Source of the DNA: Anarhynchus alexandrinus
Lineage: Eukaryota > Chordata > Aves > Charadriiformes > Charadriidae
NCBI GenBank assembly: GCA_008711295.1
Contig: VUYV01000080.1
Location: forward strand, 3,756,972 to 3,820,971
Direction: 5' to 3'
Length of the DNA stretch: 64,000 nt
Below the pieces are notes generated by a model. That model was not told the origin of the DNA. It was given only the letters and a program-made list of their open reading frames with translations, and did not search any database. Of this stretch, positions 9,621 through 21,787 are shown one piece after another; positions within the stretch are counted from its first letter, which is position 1; each line of letters begins with the position of its first letter. The position numbers were made by a program, and so were the translations under genes.

Positions 9621-12600
9621 CTCTCTCATTTTTCAAACACTTTGACAACTTGAGAAAAATGTCTGTTAACAATTATACAGTTATCCTATAAAAGTTAATT
9701 CAGAGAAGTGCTTTTGACAAATGCAGCCTTGAGACTGAGTTTTTGGCAGATTTATTTCTTTCATTTAGCGTTAATATAATCTTTTTTGCTAATTGTTTCT
9801 GATGTTTCAACCACTGCCTTTCCGAGGGGGTAAATGAAATCTGGTGAAATTCTAGAAATCATGCTCATATGAAAAAAATGCAATTTTAATGAGAAACTAC
9901 CAGAAGCTTTTCAGAAATCATACCTTGTTAAATTCAGCCAGAAATCTGAAGAGCAAATTACCAAGAGCCAATTGCAAGTAATCAGTATCTAAAATTCTTC
10001 TGGTGTCATGGGATTTACTTCAAGCTTTTTAAAAGGAGAGAGTATTAATGTTCCTGTAACATAGAACTGCCTAACAGACATAAAAGTTCATTACTCCTAT
10101 TAAAAAAAAAGCCAAACAAAACAAACAAAACCTGTCTGTGTTCTACGATATTGGGCTTATAAGGTTACCAAAACAGTGAAATCTTCTGTTACAGAGATGC
10201 AGAAGAACTTGAGTAGATTGATGCTTCACTAGATACTAACAAACGGATGCTATGAGAAAGACCCTTCGCAAAGAATGCGCTAAAGCAGCAGCGAAACTTT
10301 TGAAAAAGAAGGTAAAATAGGCATGGATGGAGCAGAGAACCTGGCTGGGCTGGTACTTGTACTGTAGTTAATGAATATGCTTTTGGCACATTGTCTTTAA
10401 TAGCTTGTAAAAGGAAGACTATTCAACTTAAAGAGATAAAAGAATGCACTAGGTCAGAGCACAAGAACATATATCATACGCTACCCACTTAGCAAGCTTG
10501 TCAAAATACCTTTCACAAATACTTTAAAAAATTCATCGATTGGTCTTTTTTATTTAGAATGGATCATGGGCTTTTAAAATAAAATAATTCTATTTCTACT
10601 CACCATGGGGAGATGTATTTAGATGGTGTAAAAATTCAATTCTTTGAATTTTATTTGTCTAGATTAATTTATTTTCTTTATTATGAGGCTGCAAAACAAT
10701 GTCAGAAAATCTGAATTATCCATTATAAGAGGAGGGGGGAAATCACACCATCAGCATTCTTTATTTGGAATAATTGCTAGATAGACCAGTAGTTTCACAT
10801 TGTCATGCTATCTTTGGATATGCTCACTGCACAATAATTGAAAGTTTATTTATTGATGCATATTAAATACCAATGCATTTAACAAAGGCTGTAAAGGCAG
10901 GATTAGGCTTTGATTAGATAAGCTTAAGAGAACAGGACTGTTCTCATCCCATGAAACATGAGCATTTATTCCAGCACATTGCAATCATTAGTGTTATTTG
11001 GAAGCATAGGTTAATAGTTAACCATAAGCATATTTTTTGCATTAGTATGCAGTGAAGAAATCTGTATTTACATGGAGCCCACTGGAATGGTCTGGACTGG
11101 GGGGCACAAAGAGCCATTTCCTCAATTTGGTATTAATTGAAAAAACAGCAAACTTCTGCTAAGTTTGACTCCGTTTGTTAATACTTCAATAATTTTTTTG
11201 ACAAAAGTCAAATGTCTGATTTGGGAGGAAAAAAAAAGATGATTTAGTTTCTTTTAAGTATGCAAACGCTCCCCCCTCTCCCCTCCCCCAATTGCTTAAC
11301 ATTTGCAGCCACTTCCTCTCCATATTTTAAAATGTATTTTATTAGTTGCTTTTTGCTTGAGCTGATACACCTTCCTGCATTTCTTTTGTTAGGAATCCAA
11401 ATGCTGATATAACCATCTAAAATCAGGTAAATAAGGGCATATTTAGAGGTTGCATTTTTTTTTTAGCGTAATTTAAACTCTGACATAAACCACAGACCTG
11501 CAGATAGTGTATTTGCTTAATAACTTACTGAAAATCCAGAAGCAATGCAAGCTGAATGTATTTTTCAAAAAAATCTTTGCTAACTTAGGAATCCTCTGAG
11601 CTATCAACATTTTTGAACTGTGTAAACTGTGCTGGTATGGGCTGTGAAAGGCAAAAGGAAAGGATTCTGTTCTTTAAGTACAGGTATGTACTTATCAGAG
11701 AATTGCTTTTAAGATAAATTTAATACATTATATAGGAGAGGCAGTGTAGGCTTTTTTAGCAGTATCTATTTTTCCTTGTCCTGACAGCCCTGCTATGCAT
11801 CCCTCTTCCATAATTCTTCCAGTTGGATCTATCTGAATTACATTTAAAGTAATTAAAGTCAACAATTTCATTATTCAATTACTTTGAACCAAGTGTTTGA
11901 CCATTTTTTCCCCCTTCTAATTTTGTGCACTTTGCCTGAAAACGTAAAATCTAATACATAATACTTCATCAGTTTCACAGTCAATAATTCCATATGGCAG
12001 AGATACACTTACATATTCAGATTTATGAATTAAAATAAACAAAACAAAAAAAAGAAAGAATGCCAGATTTAGGAAAAAATAACATTGTAATCTGAATGCA
12101 AAAAGGAACAAGCAATGTTCTACACATCCTGGATGTCCAACAGGGCCTGATCCTGCTGGGAGCTCGAGTGAGTTTGTGCATACAAAGAACCCTCCTCCGC
12201 TGGTACCCTCAGTATCAGGTCAAACTGCTCAGTCCCTTACAGGATTATATCTGTTACAGAAGATAAAAATAAATAACTAGCCTTTCCTTTCAATTTAAAT
12301 GGAAAAAATTCTGTTTAAACCAGGCATGGAAAAGTCCAGAAATACTAGCTAGGACCACACTGGGTGAAAACACAACAAAGGATTTACGGCGTCCCACGGA
12401 CAAGTCCAAACAATGACAATCACCTTCCAACTAACCAACTTGGATCCCAATGATCTGCTTTAGACAAAGGACACTGGGACTTTAGTAAACCTCTCATCTA
12501 TTCACATCTCTAATACAATAATCAAGTTAAAATTAAATCATATGCAGCTGTGATTTTCTGAAGGTACCGGCAGAGGTTGCATTGCACTTCCAGAGATGCT

Positions 12601-14499
12601 GGGGAACAAAACCTAAATGACACAGAGCTGCTGTGCATGAGGAACTAAAACCAGGGCAGCACACCAACCTTCCCAACCAGCTACCAAAGTTTCAGTTTGG
12701 ATCAGGGGCCTCCAACTGTTCCTTCAACATACCTGAGGCAAAAGAAAATAATTCTCCTGTTGTGGTCTCTCTGTTCCTGCCCCGCTCATCCCTGCAGTGC
12801 CTTAGGTCCTATCTAGCACAGGTCTGCAGGTTCACTTGTAAATACCAGTAGCTCAGGCAGGTTCTTAATTTTAGGCATGTGTTTAAATGTGATCTGAGCA
12901 ACTGTTCAATGCATTGTTGAAAAGGGGTAGACCATATCAGGTGCAAACGAGTAAATGAGATGCTTCTGATACCTGACCATAAGAGACTCGTAGGAGCACA
13001 CTGTTGCAAGGTAGGAAACAATTCCAAAACCACAGCTCTGAGTACCACCAACCCTCTTCCTTCTAGACTTGCAAGTGGATGTGAACTTCATCACTTTGGA
13101 TTGCTTACACATTTAGCCAAAGACTCCAAAATCTGTCCCTGCGTGCTGAACTGCTACTCTCAGCCTCGTCTCCAATTATTCAAGACATTGAGTATTTACA
13201 CCATGGACCATAATGATTTTATCCAACGGATTGCTTCTTGTGGACATGCAGAGATCAGCTCTGCCAAAACAGCTATTGACTTCACTGGGGAACGTGCCAG
13301 GACTCCTCAAACCTCTTACTTCAGTGAGAGCAGAAGGTGTTAGTACCTTGAGGATCAGGCCCTAAATCCACATTTTAAAATCCTTCTTAAGCATGGGACA
13401 GAGCTGAATAAATGAGTCACGCTGTAACCGCTCTTCGAGATGTAGGACACACAACTCCCTGGGTTTGTACTAAATCTGATAATATTTTGTAAGACTGTAT
13501 ACTGTCCCATAATAATAAAAATTAATTCAAGATAAAACATTTCTTTTACACTCCATTTTTTATTAATAAGCATAATTTCAGCTGTTTGAAGATAGTGCAA
13601 CTGATCTCTCTTAATTGGAAACAGGAGGGATTTTGAAGAGTGGATTGAGCTAATTATGTTTTGCAGGGAAAAAAAAAAAAAAAGGAAAGAAAATGATTCC
13701 CACATTTATTTTCTAATTACTCAGTGAAGACCTCTGCTCCAGTCCATGAGGAACTCCTTTGACGTCAAAGGATTTGGTGGGAGGAAGAGCCTCCAACTGA
13801 GCTGCCCAGCCGTACGGGCCCAACTTTGGGAGCATTTTTCAATAAGTGGCAGCCACAAACCCATGAAAACAGGCCTGGAAAGCACTCTCAGCATTTTCTT
13901 GATAGGGATCTGTTCTTCCTCTTATTATCCATAGCCTATGCATGCCATGCGCATCAGTGGGAGCAAGCTGTTGGCAGGGTGTTTACAATATGATTCCCAT
14001 CTAGCAGGGATAGTGAAAACATTTCAATCTTTAAAACAAAACACTTAAATCACAAGTAATATTGAGGATCACATATATGTCAACAGCACTTAAGGATAAA
14101 AGCAGTAAGAAAACCGCAACAGATTTTAGGAGAGCCTGGACCGGTTGAAAATGAAATTCGAGACATGGAATCTCAAACTAATACATCCCAATTATCTAAT
14201 TTAAATACTGTCAAATGATTATTCCTTTTAAATCACACTTTCACACCTCACAACAGCAAATTGCAATACGTTTACAGCAAATGAGTTCTCTCCCTCCGAG
14301 CCCCCTCCCTGCCATTTACATAACGCAGCGCCTTTGATAGTCACAAAGACATTTCTGGCTAAACGGCCTTTAGCGGACCCATCAGCTTCAAAGGCCTTAT
14401 GAAACAGAAACAGGGAGAAATAACAGTCAAGCAAGCAAAGAGAAACTAGGTCCAGGGATGATACTATCATATTTTGCCAGCAGAAGCAGGTGGGATCCA
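9621..14499. other. Intron segment, no gene seen
   Basis: AT-rich intron. Open frames at 12.6-13.3 kb on the plus strand are short and match nothing I know. A 13-bp inverted pair AGGGCCTGATCCT (12142-12154) and its reverse complement (13351-13363) marks degraded dispersed repeats. Confidence 0.6.
13225..13367. repeat. Degenerate dispersed repeat with GGATCAGGCCCT end
   Basis: Tracts of the type TTGACTTCA-TGGGG, CTTCAGTGAGAGC and a terminal AGGATCAGGCCCT follow the layout of an old bird/reptile interspersed repeat that I recognise only by its words, not by name. The same 13-bp end occurs inverted at 12142-12154. Confidence 0.35.
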
Positions 14500-14660
14500 T
14501 AGGCCAACCAAGCAGCAGCCCCCAGCCGCGGATGATAGGGACCGTAGCGATTACTTAGGCACCACACGGGACCTCCCAGGGTGCTGCCCACCTCGGAGGT
14601 AGCGGTTTCTCTGCGGCAGTGGTCCTTAAGCGCAAAAGCATTCGCGGTTCAGTGCTCCAT
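14500..14660. other. CpG-dense patch inside AT-rich intron
   Basis: About eleven CpG dinucleotides occur within roughly 130 bases (CCGCGG, GCGATT, ACGGGA, CTCGGAGG, AGCGG, TGCGGC, AGCGCA, TTCGCGG). The neighbouring kilobases have few. There is no open frame of note. It could be an intronic promoter or CpG mini-island, an eroded repeat, or an enhancer. Confidence 0.4.
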
Positions 14661-17600
14661 CCTTACAGGGTACTCACATTGATGCACTATCATTGTGTAC
14701 CATAAGTAAAATCATTTATGCATGCATCAGAACACTTCTATATAGAGAATTGGTCATATTTGTGATTAATTGTAGTTTATCTTTAAAATATTTTACTATA
14801 TCAGTCAGCCCTCACTGTACTCATTTGCTCATAACACTTTTCTAAACCGACTGAAAAACACACTAACGAAGAGAATAATTGCAATGAGTTTTCTTTTAAC
14901 CTATTATGATGCTTCGCTTCCTCTTCCCAGGCTTTACATTTTTAAGGTGTTTCTGTCAAGTACCTCTGAAGAGTACCATGCCTTTAAAGGAACTAGCATA
15001 TTTTGTCAATGCCAAATGAATGAGACCATAATAATTTCTGAGAGAATACTCAGAAGAACGGTAACTGTAAACAAAAGTAAGAATAACATTAAAAAAGTCA
15101 CTTTTTGTAATCCACTGAACACACGCTTATAGCTATAATCTATTTTTAAAAGATACAATATACTAAATAATCTGCAATTTATGCCTATATAAACATGAGA
15201 ATCAATATAACTACTGCAGGATAACTCTAGTGATTCTGAGAATTAAAGTATTCACATGGTAAAATATAGTTATAAATTAATATGGAGTTGGGCCACTTGG
15301 CACAAGCATTTATGCATATTTGCAAACGCAAAATAGTTTAGACCTGGAGCATGATACTGCTCCCACTGAAGCGCTTACTTCAAATCTCCAATAAACCCAA
15401 CTGAAGCTTTTAGAAGCACAGCAAAATGCCTACTCTCTTTTTAACCAACAAAATAGCAGAAGTAGCCTTTTCCTTGGTTCCCCTTCCAATAGTGGATTTT
15501 GAGGCACATTTACCTTGAAAGAGCATAACACAAACCTTTAAAAGCAGAGTAGACAAAATACACTCACTGCTTTATTGTGTTTCTCACGTAATCAACTGCA
15601 GCAGGTGAAACACAGCACCCTGAACTTGTTTTTTAGCAAGTGAGAGGCAAAAGGAATGAATTTTCAGCTGTAGGGAGCCTCATATGGAGCATTCAGATCC
15701 TGACCTAGACTATTTGAGGAAAAAAAAACAAACTGAAAATTATAATTTTCATATATTGGATTCTATTATTTTTTCCATTTCTGTTTCTAATCACAATTCA
15801 GTAAATTGTTTCCTTTTACAGGAATTTTTTTCATTCACGCTTAGAATTATTGCTTGGTTTCTCATCGTAAAGAAAGCATTTTTAAAACCTTTTTCTCATG
15901 TATCTTAAATCCATTAAGACAATTTCCTTCTTAAGCTCACTTCCTTTTGCCAAATGAAGATCATCAGGACATACCACACGTGTCCATAGGGACAGCAGAG
16001 CTAATGAATATGTATGCTTTATGTCACAACAGAGCACTCCCCTTGTTCTGCAGTACCGACCTTCTCTTATGTGAGTAAATAACAGGTGAGCACTTGTGCA
16101 TGAGGATAAATGGGGTTAAAACTGCCATAAAGGGACATACTTTATTTGAACAAAGTGGGTGCACAATAAATAGAGATTTAAGTGATGCTGAATTATTTTT
16201 TGTATCACGCTGTTCCAAAATGTTAGAAAACAATCTCGCTCTAAAACACTGGACCACTATATAGCAAGAGTTATTTTAAATATATTTCTCTCCAATTAAC
16301 AACAGCAGCACTCTGTATAAATTCCACTACATTTTTAATATATTTTTCAGTCATCATACTGTACATATGTATTTCATAGCTTTATGTATAGCAAGAGAAG
16401 GTTAATTCCAGAGATTTATCTAACCAGCCCTATTCGCCTTACAAATATGAAGGCAAAGATCAATTTCAGTAAGTTTCAAATAACTGTACTCAGGTTTGAC
16501 CCATTACACTCAACAAACAAGAGGGAAAAAGCAAATTTATATGGGCCAATAACACAATGCTTCAGCCAGTAACCAGGAATCCTGCTTTCCTTTTAAAGCG
16601 CTTATTCCAAAACCTACCAATATAGAAAAGGTAGGAACAGTTGCTTTACTGAGATTAGAGTACCTCTGCTAATTAGCTAAATGAGAACAAATACTGATTA
16701 AATGTATATATAGAAGTAATCTGATACTCAAGAAAAAAAAATCCTTCTTAAGATGACTCCACAGTGTACAAAGCTTTCGCGAAATTTGTTTATGTTATTT
16801 ATGCATTTTGCTTTTTGGCAATCTGCACATTAATTTTTAATGAAATAGTAAAGAGATGTTGTGTCTCACACTTCGATAAAAATATTCTATAGCCAGGACT
16901 GGGTGACATAGTGCATTAATTCAGTGTCCTTCACTCCTGGGACCTGCGTATAATTTAGTCCAGCCTGAAGAAAATAACTTTGATCTGAAGGCTGTGGAAA
17001 AAGCTACATATGAAATGAGTTTTGGTGGGTTTAGTGTTGTTTCTTATATACAAGACGACATATGAAGATAAACTGCTTTAGAATGCTCCTGACGTGGCCC
17101 AGGATTAAGAGCAGGGAGCTCTTAGCCGAGCTCATCCACTCTCTCCCTTTTCCCCGTCGTACCAGACACACACCCCACACGCATTTCTCTCTGCTATAAG
17201 CATCGGAGTGGCTAGCGCTGGCATACATTGTCTTTCCAAAGAGAATATCCCGCGAAAAAGGATTGTATTATCAATCTGTACACTTATTTGGTCTCTCCAT
17301 TAAAAAACAAACCCAAACAACATCGTCTAAATTCCAGCACGACAGATGATGTTGTAGGAAGGGATGATGTTATCACAGGGAACCCGAGATTTCCTCCCCA
17401 AGGTAGGGAACACCTTAGCTAAGTCATCAGAACTGTACTAATCACGCTCTTAGGGAAAACAGAGCTCCGGCACGGCTCCTTCCCGGGCTTGGCTGTGCGA
17501 GCAGCTGACCCTTCCTTTCCTTCCTGCTCCCCCCAAAGCAGAGAAACAAGATTAAAAGCAGAAGCATAACCAAAGAACTGACATGCTAGAAACACTAAGC

Positions 17601-18229
17601 TGAGCTAAATCTTTTCCCCACTTAAACCTTTCAATTATTGTATTCCACAAATTCCAAAGAGTTTTTCTTGCTTATTCAATAAAATGTATCTGAATTAACT
17701 ACTGAAAAATGGAATATAGCCTATTTTTTGCATGCTCTTGGTTTGGGACTTACTGTATTGTTTCCTGAGCATTTGAAAGGAACCGTATAGATTGTTCAGT
17801 TAGCTTGACAAATTATCCGGGCCATGGGGGGAGAAGGAACAGGGAATTTTCTATAGACAAATATAGAAATCTCTCTCTATATATATGCATATACATTTAT
17901 ATGTTTTACACACACACAGGCACCAGAGAGAGAGTGTCTTAACTGAGAAATTTAACTCTGCGTATGCTGATATTTTTGCCGTATTCCTGGAGAGAGCAGG
18001 AAGGAAAAGAAACTAACTCCTCCTGTTATATGTTGGTTCTCATTTCTCAAAAAGAGCAAAGTTCATCCTGCAACAGGAAAAGTTGAGCCATGTCCTGAAA
18101 CACGCAGTGTGTCATTGAGAGGGTGCACAGGCGTTTCAAGAGGCAGAAGAGAACAACGCATTGGCTTTAAAAACATAAAGAAATGATACAGCCCAGCTGA
18201 TAAAATGTCACATTCCTTTGCAGCTATCG
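14661..18229. other. Intron segment, no gene seen
   Basis: Strongly AT-rich with short A/T runs. A somewhat GC-richer stretch lies at about 17090-17180 and 17460-17530. No coding signal. Confidence 0.6.
17869..17918. repeat. Compound (CT)n/(AT)n/(CA)n microsatellite
   Basis: CTCTCTCT runs into ATATATATGCATATACA and then CACACACACA. It is alternating purine-pyrimidine and likely length-variable. Confidence 0.8.
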
Positions 18230-18580
18230 CACAAATTCAGCCTTTTCTGTAAACAGCCTTCAAGAGACAACAAAAATCTAAACCATGCGATGATCGTATC
18301 AATAACTGTTGATAGCTTAAATAACAATAAACTGTGTTATTTTTCCTGTAATTTTGTCCATAGTGTTATTGCATATGTAGTCACCTAATGATGAAATAGT
18401 TTTAAAATTTGCTTCAGGGTACAGAAGTCAAGCTCCACTGATTAGCATCTCAAAGCGCACTACAGGCACACATTTGTATAGCTGAATAATAGCGCTTGTG
18501 TTTGTATGATTTTTTTTTAAAAAACAAAAAAAATGCATTATTTTGCTTGATGTTTGATGGTGCACACTGATGAAAGTCCT
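18230..18580. promoter_or_regulatory. Candidate conserved non-coding block
   Basis: A non-repetitive AT-rich stretch with many transcription-factor-like cores: GTAAACA, AACAATAAAC (SOX/FOX), TTATTGCATA (octamer/CEBP-like) and CCTAATGATG. The unbroken complexity compared with the surrounding low-complexity DNA suggests constraint. Inference only. Confidence 0.25.
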
Positions 18581-18711
18581 TTCCCTCACAAAATATAGGC
18601 TATATCACAGCTAACTGTAAGACTTTCAAAGAGAAGGTAGAAAGGTAACGTCACAAAAAGAGCCAAAAAGGGGTTTTGGTGTCAATACGAGGTGCCTAAG
18701 CCCCGCGGTTC

Positions 18712-18785
18712 ATGGGCTTGATTCTCCTGTCACTTCTCTGGTTTGAAGTCACAAGAACCACTGAAGTTTACAATTTATTGTGAAG
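18712..18785. repeat. Degenerate old sauropsid dispersed repeat
   Basis: GGGCTTGATTCTCCTGTCACTT followed by TTTGAAGTC and ACTGAAGTTTAC. It resembles the reverse complement of 1041-1122 and a repeat remembered from bird/turtle genomes. Family name unknown to me. Confidence 0.4.
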
Positions 18786-19606
18786 GGGATAAATGTGCCC
18801 CACTTTTTATTTTATAATTTTCTTTTTTAAGCAACAATTATTCAGCTGTTAATTACACAAGCGATGTTTTGTTCAACAGCATTTGGGTTTTGTGTCACAT
18901 ATTTAATAAAAACTCATCACAGAAAATATTTCATTAAAATCTAGACAGAGAGTTCTGCTATTTGCTGCAGTAGCTCAGTTTCTGATTTATTTCCTATGCC
19001 TAATAAGGTGGCTTTCAAGCTTTACAGAACGTGAACCTTCCTAAAATTTGCTGTAAACTGACTGGACAGAAGTCTGATTTCAGCCACACTCTGAGACCCC
19101 AGTCCAACGTACCGCCTTCAGCAACACCGCATCTTCCATGTGTGTCCCCCTTCCATCATTTCTCCAGTTAGATTTTATTACAAGGTTTTAGTTACAAAAC
19201 TCTCCATCCAATTTTGTGTTCAATAACATTATAAAAGTGCATCCACATGAATTTAGTATTCAAAATGCTATACGCTATTAACAGGAGCATTTTACTAAAT
19301 ATTCAGCAACTATCTTCTTAAATTCTTTTTTCCGTTAACACTTCTCTTTTCATCCAGAATGTGTAAGTAACATACAGGAATGACTTAAAAGAAAGTTTAA
19401 CATTAATACAGTTAAACACACTTAGCATCAAAAATTAAGTTCATAAACTAACAAATATTCACTGAAGTATTTGATGCCAGTAGCACAAATTCATTAAGCT
19501 TGGGTTTTAATTTGGAAAATTTTTTTAGAAGTTAAAAAAAGAAAATAAACAGGTTGAATTATGAGGTACTGTGAAAGCTGTGAGAGTTTTGTGATTGCAA
19601 GTAAAA

Positions 19607-19634
19607 GATTTACAGATCTTACAGATTTACAGAT
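19607..19634. repeat. Short tandem duplication, 17-bp period
   Basis: GATTTACAGAT occurs exactly at 19607-19617 and 19624-19634. Confidence 0.7.
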
Positions 19635-20019
19635 AACAACTGAAGGGTGCATCACACTAATCAGAGGAATGCATAACCTCTGCAAAGCAGGTAGGAGCGA
19701 ATCATTTTAATTTTCTCTCTTCTTGTGGCTTTATATTCTTATGCAAGGGAAGCAGAGGAAACCTAAATATGACCCTATTTAGATATATTAACTGAAAAGC
19801 CTTTGTAGAATTTTTAAGAAAACAAGATTGTGCTTCCAACGCTGCCCATCTAGTTTTCCAATGTGTTAAATTGGACGGCTACTTGGACAGCTCTCTATTC
19901 ATTACTGAACTGTGGAAAGGAAACACAGAGGTGGCATTTTCCTTTTAAACCATCTAATGCCTTGTAGCCAGATTCCAAAGCATCAAGGAGAGATTTCTTT
20001 TTTTTTTTTTTTTTTTNAG

Positions 20020-20640
20020 CTGTCGTAATTGAAATGAAGTCTAATCAGACTCATTACTGTTTTCAGCAATTTGCACCACCAAAGATGCTTATTAGGTAAC
20101 AGTGTTTAATAAACCGCTCTTTAGAAAACTACCAGTAATGAGCTCTTAACAGCCAATCTTTAGCGTGAATGTAATGTGAAAAGTGTTCCTAGCGCTGAAT
20201 AGATTTTCACATTTAGTAGTGTCATAATTAAGCTCAAGGAATTGGTAGCTGTGATGATAGATTTACTGCAATGTAGACTTTTTTCCCCCCTGAAAATGTA
20301 TTTGAAAATAGTTGGGGTTCAATAATATTTCCAGAGCAAATTTTAAAACTGCTTAAAAGACTGTGCTAGACTGGATTAGCTCTGCAAATGGTACTTAATC
20401 AGAGATTATTTGAGGAATGCACAGAGTACTGTAAGTCGAGTATCACCTACCAGGCGTGCATAAAGCTAATTCCACCTAGCTTTGTTTGACTGCTTTTCCA
20501 TCACTTAACAATTTCCAGTTGTTAATACACAAATAATAAATGTTGTTGTTACCAGCTGAATGATAATGAACAAAAATGGCCAATAAAAAGAGATACTTGA
20601 AGAAACACTTGTCAATTCTCCTTCCACAGTAACAGCTGAA
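20020..20640. promoter_or_regulatory. Candidate conserved non-coding block
   Basis: Directly after a T run with one N (20017). Non-repetitive, with GTAATTGAAATG, TAATCAGA, TAATGAGCTC, CATAATTAAGCTC and AACAATTT-type homeodomain and SOX cores. Composition suggests a developmental enhancer; not testable by eye. Confidence 0.25.
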
Positions 20641-20693
20641 AATGCTTGAGAAAAACTAGAGCAAATTGCTTGGTTTCAAAATAATGTTATGGA

Positions 20694-20742
20694 TGTATAA
20701 TATACATATATATTCATGCATACATACACACGCACATATACA
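20694..20742. repeat. Compound (TA)n/(CA)n microsatellite
   Basis: Alternating TATACATATATATTCATGC then CATACATACACACGCACATATAC: imperfect dinucleotide and tetranucleotide repeats. Confidence 0.75.
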
Positions 20743-21754
20743 ACTAATGCTGTTCTTCCTACACGTTTCACATACCATCAACTTCTAGTACCTACTTAGC
20801 ACCAAAACCCCCAAGTTCTTAATGTAAAGAACACCACAGCTCTGAAAATGTAACGGTGTGACATATATTATTCATAAAACACAGCCATCAGCAAGAGATA
20901 AGTTTTCATCAATAGAAAGTTCAATTTAACTAGATGTACACCTCGCTGCACTAGTCATATCAATACTAGTACCTAACAAATGCTGAAAGAGGCAAAAAAG
21001 AAAATAAATTGCATGTATAAGCTCTAGCTAATTAAATATCCAAAGTGAATCTCGAGGAATAGCCACCGTTCTCTCACCAGATTGATTTAGGCCTGACATA
21101 ATATTTAAAGTTATCAATAAGAAATGACCAAGACTACTTTTTTGTCTCCCACTAGGAGAAATTCATAAGGATGCAAATGTTGTTTTGCTTACTAGAGATT
21201 CTGCTGGAGAAGGCTTGTGTCGGCAGCCAAGACTTTGGAAAGAGGTGCATAAAGATGAGTAATCAATAATGAAACCACCAACAAAATGATGAAGACTAAT
21301 TCTCTTGAACCGAGATTTTTATAGCAGAATTCCATGTTAAGATGTTAAGAAGAGTTCCTTTACTGAACGAGTGCTCTCATTACATCTTTCGTATACCCTA
21401 GCCCCCAAACTTCAGTAATCCTAAATGCAGCCTCTAAGCCTCCATATCTGTTTGCAGCTTTCTGAATCAATAGGACTATGAGAACTGAGACTACCAAATT
21501 AATGCCAGTTTCATTTGATTTTGTGGTATGTGCTTCTTTGCACTACAAAGTGGAAAAGAAAAAAAAAAAACCAACCCAACCCCACACCCAGAACTCATTC
21601 CCAGATGGGTTTTTGTAGCTTTCAGATCAAAATATCTTCCAGTTTCTTAAGTCTGAACTGAATTTGTACTCAAATCCAACATTTGCAGTGCTGCTGCCTA
21701 CCCTACCATGCAATTTCAAACTCTGCACCTTCAGTCAAATACTTAGCTTCTTTG

Positions 21755-21787
21755 TAAAATAACATAAAATAACATAAAAAAATAACA
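21755..21787. repeat. 10-bp tandem repeat, three copies
   Basis: The unit TAAAATAACA is present twice exactly and a third time with three inserted As. Confidence 0.8.

Noticed and set aside
10600..10640. Strong donor-like CATG|GTGAGT on the minus strand, which would join in frame to the main exon
   Set aside because: Its reading frame meets a TAG about twenty codons upstream with no ATG in between, so it is not a coding first exon; no other exon evidence.
12960..13343. 127-codon plus-strand frame
   Set aside because: Its 3' part overlaps a degenerate dispersed repeat and nothing in it is recognisable.
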